A stretch of 64,000 nt of DNA from contig CM062295.1 of the NCBI GenBank assembly GCA_031216915.1, forward strand, positions 179,194,927 to 179,258,926. The letters run 5' to 3'. This document shows positions 55,580 through 64,000 of the stretch, piece by piece. Position 1 is the stretch's first letter. The number at the start of each line of letters is the position of its first letter. Both the position numbers and the translations under genes were made by a program. Source of the DNA: Pictodentalium vernedei (Eukaryota; Mollusca; Scaphopoda; Dentaliida; Dentaliidae). The notes beneath the pieces are model-generated. The model saw only the letters and a list, made by a program, of their open reading frames with translations, did not search any database and was not told the DNA's origin.

Positions 55580-57590
55580 CAAATTGTAATGCGAGGATAT
55601 CTTCCTCTAATTCTCAGGTTCATTGTGTTTCTTATAGTCAATGTATTCGCACTAATTCTTGCTCTGTGTGTGTTGATTGGTATGACAACGTTGGGGACGT
55701 GTGTCACGGTATTTTGTTAACGGTGAGGGGTCCATTACGGTCCTCTGTCTGCAGGGTCACTCTTTATTATTAGTTTCTTTTTCAGAATTCAGAGTGATGT
55801 TTCCGTGATGTCTTCAACAAGTGTGTCTCCGTCGTTGCAATATTAGGGCTAGCGGGAAGTGCTCAAGGTATTACAATTTCCGGGAGTTCCCTAGTAGGAT
55901 CGAAGGCATTAATCGCCCACTAGTCTGGCCGGTGTCACGAACATTCACCAAATGGCTCAGCACTTGGGTTCGTCCGTCGGGGTCCAGGGAAGCAGATTGG
56001 GTGATGCGAGCACTATAAAACATCGAATGTGCACACCCAGCAACGACGGATCCGAGGATAGTACGGAGGAAGCCTGTCACTCTGGTAGCTAGCTCGTTTA
56101 GGTCCACCTGGACCGCAAGCAAGAGAGGCCCCCTCTCTCTTGCATCAACATCTGCACCGCGATGTTGTATGTTTGTTCGCTTAGTCAGAGCTTACGTCCA
56201 CTGCTCCTGCTCGGGACGCTCCGTCGCATGACAGTCCGACGCGGCTGTTATATTGGCTTCCTTATCCCTGTCAACACACACGACCACACCTTGGCTATGT
56301 GACCACAGATTTCCAGGGGACGTTCACATATTAAGTAAATGCAGGATTGAACGTCCCTGGTGCTCCTGCTTCGTCGACCAAGGAATACATGTCAACCAGG
56401 TCACTCCATCTGCTAGCCAAGGATACGAGGCCTTTCAAGTTGGGACGTTCGCATTTTATATAAATGCAGGAAGGAACGTCCCTGGAGCTTCCAGCTGATA
56501 ATTACGTAGGACCGCGCCTCCATAGGTCTCATAGAGTAACATGAACAAGGTGTTGTTACCGTGATGTCTTCATAAAGTGTGCTTCCGTCGTCACAGTCAA
56601 ATGAAGAGTTAGCAGCAAAAGTGCTCATGTAGATATGTCAATTGCCTGGAGTTCCCTAGTAGGATCGATGGCTTTGGCATCCGCTAGCTCGCCCGGTGTC
56701 GCGACCATTCACCAAATGGCTCAGCCCCCCGGCTTCGTCCGTTGCGGTCCAGGAAGGAGATTTGGGTGATGCGAGCACTATAAAATACAATGTGCACACC
56801 CAGTGACGACGGATACGAGGATGGTACAGAGGAAGCCTATTAGTCCGGTTCCTAGCTCGTCCAGGTCCATCCGGGCTGCGAGCGAGAGAGGTCTCTCTCT
56901 CATACTACAACATCTGGGCGCAGATGTTGTGGTACAAAACGTTCCGCAGTCGGAGCGTACATCCACCGCTCGGGACGCTCCGTTAGATAGACAGTCCGGA
57001 GAGTCTGCTCTTTCGGCTTCCTGATCCTCACGGCAGCACACATGACTGCACCTTGGCTACGTGACCAGTCTTATTCAACCAACATCGTCGATCAGGGATT
57101 CTACGGCGACCAGGTCACGCCATCCGGTAGCCAAGAACATGAGGCCTTCATACTCCGGACATTCGCATATAAGAAATATGCAGGAGTCAACGTCCTAGGA
57201 GCTTCCAGCGGCTAAATCCTGTAAGACCGCAGCTCCACAGGCCTCCGTTACGGATATGCTATCCCAGATAGCGCAAATTATCGCAGCATCCGACAGTACC
57301 TCTGTCGGATTAAGAATTATCCGAGGAAGCTGGATTGGTACGTTCCGCTACAGGTTCAGGCACGGATGACCAAGAATTACAAGTGGTCCAAATTGCTGCG
57401 TTGCCGGATAAGAGACTGATAGCGCCACTGGACTCAGAATTCTTATCGGTTTAGGGACATCGTCCCTCAGTTTCCGACATAGTCCAGAAATGTCTCACAG
57501 ACATTTGAACTATTGAATGACGCTATATATAACTTGCTACCTAAACGGGCAGGTCAGGTTTCTTATCGGCAAATGTTCTACATCTGCCTT
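55580..57590 (+). pseudogene. A4 gag: Cys cluster and two tandem modules
   Basis: The Cys cluster near 55620-55720 is the best kept in the family: HC...SQCIRTNSCSVC then WYDNVGDVCHGIL, with C-x2-C spacing. Module one starts at the ATG at 55808 and module two at 56564, so module one is shorter than in A1-A3. Both carry CGATGCGAGCACTATAA-type and CACCCAGYRACGACGGAT blocks. Confidence 0.6.
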
Positions 57591-58566
57591 TCATCAATTC
57601 AAGGAATAATTTCGAAACAACAGAACAGAGCATTCCGAGAGTTTCTCTGCGTCTAGATGACCAGGCCAAAGACTTACAGTACGTGGAGAGTGTATTATCA
57701 CAAAATCACCCGCAGAGTGGAGATTACACCCGAGAAATAATTGCAAATTTATTGCAAAGCATAACCAGCACCAGCAAAGTTTCAGCCAATGGACCTCCGG
57801 GTTAAACCCAGAGGTCCATTGGCTGAAACATTGCTTGTGTTTTTTGTCGATATATACAAAATTTGAAAATTATAGCTTGGGTGATAACTCCACTCCGTGG
57901 GTGATTTAGTTACAATCCACTCTCCACGTACTGTAGTATTGTCTATACCGTCATCTATGTCAATTCCAACCACGATGTTGGAAATGACAATATCGTCTAG
58001 CAGGGTTAGCTAAGATGCATCATCGTATGCTGATCACACTACCAGAGCGTTATCATTTCGTCTCAAAGGAAAAAGAATTCCAGGATGTACAACCTCCTTA
58101 AGAGTTCTTTCAAGGGTCGCACATATAACTCCGCCCTTTTAGTGGCGATATGGAGTTGGTTAGACGTGACGCAGCCCTGGCTACATCCACGCGTGTGGAT
58201 AGTGAGGTGAAAAACTCTCTCAGAGTCGCTCCGGTCTCTGGAGAGTTTCTCTTAGACGGCAAGCTTTCCGCAATCTATGTTCAGATAACTAAGAAAGCTT
58301 CAGACTCTCTGCTATTCAAATCTGCTTCCATATAGTCGGATTCAGTGGAGAAAAGTAGGACAGGCACTTCTGGGGCGAATACGTCCAAGGGAAGTTCCTA
58401 TAGAGGTTCTTATGCGTCCTCTACGTCTTACTCTAGAGACCGTCAAGGTAGGGGCTGTAATACTGGCCGAGACATCCGGTCAGATGACCCTAGGTCGACG
58501 GGGCGAGGTGCGGGTCGTGGAGGATATGGTTTCTCCTTCCGCAAGCCTCGCAGGACCAGCAGGTAA
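57591..58566 (+). pseudogene. A4 gag C-terminus with basic RG/S tail
   Basis: LVRRDAALATSTRVDSEVKNSLRV-type residues (from 58150) match B1 gag. After a stop the same frame type continues with ASSTSYSRDRQGRG and GRGAGRGGYGFSFRKP to a stop at 58566, parallel to B1 TSYSRGKGRGRQNRG. This tail is missing from A1-A3. A MITE (57677-57933) interrupts the segment. Confidence 0.65.
57677..57933. mobile_element. 257-bp MITE, probably Tc1/mariner-type
   Basis: Terminal inverted repeats of about 55 bp begin CAGTACGTGGAGAGTG and end with the reverse complement. TA flanks both sides (57675-57676 and 57934-57935), as for Tc1/mariner insertions. A central palindrome (about 57779-57830) pairs GTTTCAGCCAATGGACCTC with its complement. 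Uninterrupted A copies lack it. No transposase is encoded. Confidence 0.7.
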
Positions 58567-58630
58567 TGGTATTAACCTCTATCGTGTACCAGTGAGCGGA
58601 AGACTGTCGAGTTTCTTATCAACCTACTCG

Positions 58631-58880
58631 CAATTGTTTACTTCAGGCTTGCACTACAGTGGAATTCCCTAACCTGGATAAAATACTCTCTATTTTTGTC
58701 TTTCCCAAGCAATTTGGGAAAGAAAAGTGGTGCAAAAGCACCAAGAAAAAATAAGCCAAAACTGGGTCGAGTGCAACCGGCGCAGACCCAGTACGGGACG
58801 CTCTCTCCCAAGTACAACTCCACGACTTCCGTTGCCAGTGCACATATACTGTCTCTAAAGACTCATTCTTTTTATCATCC
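58631..58880 (+). repeat. B2 left inverted terminal repeat
   Basis: Nearly identical to the B1 left repeat. The hairpin CTTTCCCAA/TTGGGAAAG has loop GCAAT here against GCAAG in B1. The other two stems are kept. Confidence 0.8.
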
Positions 58881-59325
58881 GCTTCGTGTCGAGATGTTTT
58901 TGCACGCTTATCAGTGTTTATCCAGCTCGTTGTTTGATGATTCCTGATTCATAGTGCATCAGTGTATCCTTTGTATTCTCAGGAACAGTGTTTTTTTATA
59001 TTCTCTTCAATATTATATATCCATAATGTATATTTAATTGTTCTCTCTCGAGTCGCACGCGAATTTCGTGTGCCATGCGGTTCGGACTTATTATTTTTCA
59101 CAATTATTGTTAATGCTTTATTTGCTAAATTTTCTAATTGTGTTACAGTTAGGTGTCAGCGGGGTACCACTCCTACAGTTTTTCTTCTTTCTTTTGAGAG
59201 TAGTCATCCTGTTGTGTGGTTCCCGGTCGACCGTCTGGGGTCTTTGTTTCTGTCACCTTTCTCTCTTCTTTGGGGGTGTTCTTCTGTTTTCTGATTTCAC
59301 CTTCTTTGCTCCTCTCACCTCTAAC

Positions 59326-61889
59326 ATGCCCAGGACAATTCCTTGTGGGCAATGTCTGCTGCCAAAGCATGTGGACAATTTACATTCTTCTTGTTCCTCC
59401 AGTAATGGGTGTTCGGCCGAGCGGCCATGTGGTGTCGGTGGATCATGGTCATCCACTTTCTGGGCGTCAGTTAACCGTGTCGTTTGTTCTCGTGGCCGTG
59501 CCTCCCGCTCCCGCGGGAAAGGAGAACGTGGTCGTTCGGGGGCTCCCGAGCCGACCTTGTCTGGTGAGAGTTATTCCTCCTCCGAGGGGGATGTGCAGTC
59601 TTTTCCTGTAGTGGATACTGCGGGAGCCGTTGAGTGTTCTGGTGAAGAGGTGCCTGGTTCCGTGACTACGGTCCCCCTCCAGTCGACATCTGAGGCTGTC
59701 ACTAGGGTTGTGACTCCTCCTTCGGAGCCGAGCAGGTGTGCTCTCTCCACTATTTCACCAGCCTCAACGACTCCCGACGTATCTACTGCTGGTCCGTCTG
59801 CTTCGTCGTCAGTTTCAGCTGGCCTCGTCTTTTCACTGCAGGGGACTGCAGGAATGTCTGGTACTGCAGACGTGGGATATCGGCCTCAGCCTTCCCTGAC
59901 TTCAACTCGGCGAAGTCGGAAGGGGCTGCTGGCCGAACCCATCTCTGTGGTCTCTACGCCGTCGAGCACCACAGTTGTGTCTTTGGATTCGGATGTTCTT
60001 AGTGGAGACACTTTGAACTCCGTGGCGTTTCCGTCCACTCATTCTGGCCACACGACCAGTTTTGGGGGACCAACGCCTTTTGTGCAGCCTGGACCTTCTG
60101 CCCCGCAGAGGTCCGCAGTGACTCTCATGAGTTCTCGCCATATTGATCCTCGGGGTGCCTCGTACCCCTATACACGTCTTCCTTCAGATGTTTCGGCTGC
60201 CGCCCGTCGTCCCGCGTCGGGTGTTTTGGAGGATCGTGACCCTTCGCTGGTTAAGAGGGTCAGAGGTGAAGCCACTTTGCTGGTTCGCTCCCCTGTCGAA
60301 CCGGCCGGTACGGGCAGTGAGCTTAGGGAGGCCCTCTCCTTACTCACTCAGGTTCTATCTAAGAGCCTTCCTGTTGCTTCCAGCGAGGCAATGAGTGATT
60401 TCCAGGCACCTCCTTTGGCGCCGCCTCCCGGGATTGGAAACAGGCCGGTTTCTGATTCCCCTGGTGTCCCGACACCAGGGGAGGCGTCAGCTGGTTTGCC
60501 CACGATGGGCTATGTGTCTTCCGACTCTGGGGAGGAGTCCGACATGCTTGATGTCGAGGGCCAGCAGTCTTCGGACTTGGGGGCAGCTCTTGACTTTGTG
60601 TTTGGGTTTCTGCCAGATCTCAAACCTACTAACCAGCCGACAGTGTCAGCCTGGCCGCGATCATCGGTCGCGCACCTACAGCCTATGGAGCAACCTGCTT
60701 CTGGGCGCCTTCGACCGTGCCAGTCGGTACAGGTGGTTGAAGCTTTTTCAGCTTTGGACTCCAAGCTGAATTCCAAGGCTCAGAAGAAGGGGCGCGGTGG
60801 CTCAGTAGGTTGAGGTGCAGGCTGCAAGCCGAGAGGTCCTCGATTCGAATCCCACCTGCGGCAACCGTGTTGTGTCCTTGGGCAAGACACTTCACCCCCA
60901 TTGCCCATCTGGGGGCACGGTGACGTCGTGGAGTAAGGCGTACTGCACATCGATGGTGCACTTGTCTTCAACCAATGCTAACCCTGCTGGTGTGGAGTTA
61001 GTATGTTGGGGAGCTGACAGTTGCTCGCCGTTGCTCGGTGGTTCTCTCCGGGTACTCCGGCTTCCTCCACCCATAAAACTGTCATGGTCATGCTTAGCCA
61101 CAGTGCAGAAATATATGACCTTAAACCCCAATAAATAACAAGGCTCTGAAGACTTCGTTCTTCACCAGGGTTGACACCTTTTTGCCTCCTGTGTGTTATC
61201 GTTCCTACGATTCCGCCAATCCATCGGTCTGCCAGACTTTGACGGTTCTGGATCAGGACTCCACTTCCCTCGGGCTTTCCAAGCCCAAGTCTGCCGTCAT
61301 TCCAATGACGACTCTGGAGTCCACGTTGGGCTTATCTAGAGAGATGCTTGGCATGCTTTCTCTCTCAGATCACGTCGTCTCAGCTTTGGCAGCTTATCTG
61401 CCTCCAGATAAGTTTGACGAGGCACAGGCTCCTTTGCGTGTGCTGTCCAAGGTGCTTATGCATCTTACTCACACGCATACCTGTAACACGGCTAATCTGG
61501 AATTAGTTCGAAGGGACGCTGTGCTGGACACAGGACGATCCCTTCCCAAGGAGCAGCGTGCTGCTCTTCGATCTGCTTCTTTGGCAGGTCCGAAACTTTT
61601 CCATGGTTCCGTGTCGACGGTCCGGGATGACGTCCTACGTCATTCCAAAGATCAGCTGCTGTTTCGTCAGCTTGATCAGCCTTCTAGGGGAGGCAAGGGC
61701 CATTCCAAGCCTAACAAGTACCCTTCAGCTTCCTCTATGAAGCAAAAGGTTGGTCCTTCTGCCGCCACCTCTACTTCTTACTCAAGGGGTAAGGGTAAAG
61801 GTTGGCAGAATCGAGGGAAGTCTCAGGATTCTTCATTTAGTAGAGGAGGTGGTTTCTCTTCTCGCGGGCCTCGTCGGGGCTCGAAATGA
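59326..61889 (+). pseudogene. gag: B2 gag, split by a SINE
   Basis: The first part opens at ATG 59326 (MPRTIPCGQC) with the same Cys/His cluster as B1 and a Ser/Pro-rich middle. It stays open to the SINE at 60787, where translation ends after a few extra codons at 60813. The second part resumes at 61140 and runs to the stop at 61889 with IPMTTLEST, LSLSDHV and the basic tail SRGKGKGWQNRG. The insertion plus duplicated target adds 365 bases, not a multiple of three, so the frame would not be restored even by read-through. Confidence 0.85.
60787..61139 (+). mobile_element. SINE inserted in B2 gag, 12-bp TSD
   Basis: The head GGGGCGCGGTGGCTCAGTAGG with box B GATTCGAATCCC, the family body and the tail ACCCCAATAAATAAC are all present. 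The target-site duplication is AAGGCTCAGAAG (60775-60786) and AAGGCTCTGAAG (61140-61151), one mismatch. B1 shows the uninterrupted sequence near 34385. The insertion is younger than B2, so the SINE family was active recently. Confidence 0.9.
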
Positions 61890-63877
61890 AGGTCCTAACC
61901 TCAACTCATCCCAGGTTGGAGGAAGGATAGCAGAGTTCGCAGACCATTGGGCCACCATCACATCCGATCCTTGGGTGTTAGATGTTGTTTGGTCCGGGCT
62001 GCGACTATCCTTCCGACGGCACCCCACTCTGTCAAGGGTGCCTTTTCCAACCACAGTTCCTTCAGACGTTTTACGTCGGGGAACTTTTGTCCATGGAGAT
62101 TGGCAATCTCCTGGCAAAGGGGGCGATCGAGGTCGTCAAGAACGTTCAGTCAGTGGGTTTCTATTCCCGCCTGTTCTTGGTGCCGCAGAAGGACGGCCGA
62201 CTCCGACCGGTTATCGATCTCAGTATCCTGAACCAGTCTATCATTGCTCCCAAGTTCAGCATGGAGACTTTCAGGTCGGTCTGCCAATCAATTCACCAGG
62301 GAGATTTCGCTGCCAGCATCGACCTGCGAGACGCTTACTTCCACGTTCCGATGCATCGGGCGTCACGGAAGTATCTCAGGTTTGCTTTTCTCGGGCGAGT
62401 TTACCAGTTCAAGGCCATGCCTTTCGGCCTCAACCTGGCTCCTTGGGCCTTCACCAGACTGATGTCACATGTGATAGCGTTCCATCGCACACAGTCCAGG
62501 GTGACTACTTTGGCATATCTGGACGATATCCTCCAGAGGCATTCCAATGCTGCCTTACTGGAGTTGGATGTCGCCACTCTGTTGAGCTTGCTCACGTCGC
62601 TAGGATTCAGAGTCAACGAGGAGAAGTCGGACCTGGTCCCTTCTCAGTCGTTTTGTCATCTGGGGATGTCTTTCCAAACCCAATTCAATTTGGTAGCGGT
62701 TCCCCAGGCCAAGGCTGTGATTCTCTCAGCTTTTGCTCTGACTCTGTCCCAGTCCACATCCGCGACCGCTCGGAGTTTTCTCCGGTTGATCGGTCTCTGC
62801 GTTTCGGTGACGGATCTCATTCCTCTTGGTCGGCTGCGTGTCAGACCTCTCCAACACTTTCTGCTCAGTCGGAGGCCGAATGTAGATTCTCTGGATCAGG
62901 TGCTTCCGTTTCTGGAATCTCTGTATCCTCACCTTCTTCCCTGGACAGATGTTCAGTGGATTACGCAGGGTGTTCCATTGGACTTACCCTTGTCCGATCG
63001 CGTTCTGACGGCAGATGCCAGCGATCTCGGATGGGGTGCGACGTTGGATCCTCTCGGTCTTTCCCTGCACGGGATGTGGGACCAGGATCAAGCAGCTCTA
63101 CACATCAACCAGAAGGAGCTTCTTGCTCTTCTTCTGAGTTTCAGGCAGTGGATCCCTCACCTGTCGAATCGCCAGGTTCTTCTGCTATCCGACAATTCGA
63201 CAGTGGTTGCTTACATTCGGAACCAGGGCGGCACGCACTCGGTTCTGATGTACAAATTAGCTCGGGATCTTCTACTGCTCGCTCAGGAGGTTCACGCCGG
63301 AGTGGTTGTTCGTCACTTTCCCGGTCGTCTGAATGTCCTAGCCGTCTCCCTGTCCCGACAGGGCAGGGTTATTTCCACCGAGTGGATGCTCCACAGGGCA
63401 GTGTTCCAGTCGCTTTGCGATCTCTGGGGACGTCCCCACATTGACCTCTTTGCGACTCGTTGGAACCATCAGGTGGACACTTTCGTGTCCCCGTGTCCAG
63501 ATCCTCTGGCTTTTGCCGTGGACGCTCTGTCACTCAATTGGAACGGTCTAGTCGGCTACGCCTTCCCGCCGGTTCCGATTCTTCCTCAGGTTCTAGCCAA
63601 AATTCGAACCTGCAGTTGTCGAATCATTCTGATCGCTCCCCTGTCGCCTCAGCGGGTGTGGATCAATCAACTCCGCTCGCAGATGGCGGCGATTCCGGCA
63701 CGTCACCCGCTACGTCGCGACCTTCTTTGTCAAGATCGCTCGAGGAGGTTTCATGTCGACCCGACTTCATTGTGCCTTCACGCATATCTTTTGTCAGGTC
63801 CTGTCTCCTCCGTAGAGGTTTTTCGAGACGAGCAGTGGAGTGCATTTATTCTTCAAGGAGGCACTCCACTGGTTTAG
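61890..63877 (+). pseudogene. pol: B2 pol: RT, RNase H, methyltransferase-like, one frameshift
   Basis: The N-terminal part (GGRIAEFADHW ... VPSDVLRRG) is in one frame; an extra G at 62078-62081 shifts it. The rest is open from there to 63877: LVPQKDGRLRPVIDLS, SIDLRDAYFHVPMH, YLDD, TADASDLGWGA, INQKELLAL and LLSDNSTV. Where B1 has TGA, B2 reads CGA (SLSRQGRV), so RNase H is joined to the methyltransferase-like block DLFATRWN ... FVSPCPDP ... ILIAPLSPQ. B2 also lacks the ATG that B1 has at the gag stop, so that start may not be ancestral. Confidence 0.87.
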
Positions 63878-64000
63878 CTTATGCAGCTAAATGGAAGGTC
63901 TTCTGTCGATGGTGTGCTGATCACTCTGTTGATTATGCCAATCCTTCGATTTCACAGATTGCGGAGTTTCTGGTATATCTGTTTGATTCTCGGGGTCTCC
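63820..64000 (+). CDS. B2 tyrosine recombinase, N-terminal part, cut by the window end
   Basis: In the frame one base back from pol it reads STGLAYAAKWKVFCRWC and SISQIAEFLVYLFDS, the same as B1. The catalytic domain lies beyond 64000. Upstream in this frame there is a TGA at about 63442 that B1 lacks, so the recombinase must start after it if it is expressed. Confidence 0.75.

Larger units (their letters stand above)
50784..58611 (+). mobile_element. DIRS-like element A4, older copy, interrupted by P3h, a MITE and B2
   Basis: Left extremity ATTTTTATACTG at 50784 and left ITR with a decayed palindrome (ACTGTGCATGTGCAGT at 50932-50947). The leader is split by P3h (51553-55241). Then come the Cys cluster, two gag modules, and a gag C-terminus that, unlike in A1-A3, runs to the natural basic tail and stop at 58566. 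The pol start follows (VPVSGRLSSF-like residues near 58585-58615), where B2 interrupts. It is more diverged than A1-A3. The remainder should lie beyond the window. Confidence 0.75.
58612..64000 (+). mobile_element. DIRS-type retrotransposon B2, nested in A4, cut by the window end
   Basis: It starts TTTCTTATCAACCTACTCG after GACTGTCGAG of A4, so the shared core is again TTTC. The order and sequence match B1 closely throughout: left ITR, gag, pol and the beginning of the recombinase. The right end lies outside. Two disabling changes are seen: a SINE in gag (60787-61139) and a one-base insertion in pol (G run 62078-62081). Confidence 0.9.

Overview
The window looks like repeat-dominated nuclear DNA from an invertebrate animal. 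I infer a lophotrochozoan, most likely a bivalve mollusc, from the combination of DIRS-type tyrosine-recombinase retrotransposons, a tRNA-headed SINE ending in (ATAA)n, and many elements that start near AGCTCA(A)C, carry a CGTCCGTC-rich leader and hold minisatellites of about 167 bp. Species cannot be fixed from the sequence. There are no bacterial-style operons, rRNA genes, functional tRNAs or CRISPR arrays.

Layout. From 1 to 11.4 kb there is a mosaic of minisatellite-bearing elements, here called P1 to P4, with two SINEs and one 250-bp foldback element. From 11.38 to 18.38 kb lies a complete but decayed DIRS-like element (A1). From 19 to 29.7 kb there are more P elements and SINEs around two well-supported exons of an unrecognised host gene on the plus strand (23135-23258 and 26506-26574). 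From 29.78 to 58.6 kb a direct-orientation series of related decayed elements follows (A2, A3, A4), interrupted by P3 elements, a MITE and two copies of a younger DIRS element. B1 (32.22-38.75 kb) is complete and sits inside A2. B2 (from 58.61 kb to the window end) sits inside A4.

How the parts work together. B1 shows the full DIRS plan: inverted terminal repeats, a gag-like ORF with a Cys/His cluster, a pol ORF (reverse transcriptase with YLDD, RNase H, then a domain placed like the DIRS methyltransferase-like domain), an overlapping tyrosine recombinase ORF, and an internal complementary region made of the reverse complements of the left and right extremities. The unoccupied version of B1's insertion site survives in the sister copy A1 (ATTTC at 13981-13985). 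B1 carries one nonsense codon in pol; B2 carries a SINE in gag and a one-base insertion in pol.

The A family is the most unusual content. A1, A2 and A3 all lack the C-terminal part of gag and the reverse transcriptase palm, yet keep RNase H, methyltransferase-like and recombinase remnants, both termini and the internal complementary region. All four A copies carry a tandemly duplicated module of about 0.75-1.3 kb in gag. The A terminal repeats carry a perfect 16-bp palindrome that matches the NRF-1 consensus. This pattern suggests RT-less DIRS derivatives that spread in trans.
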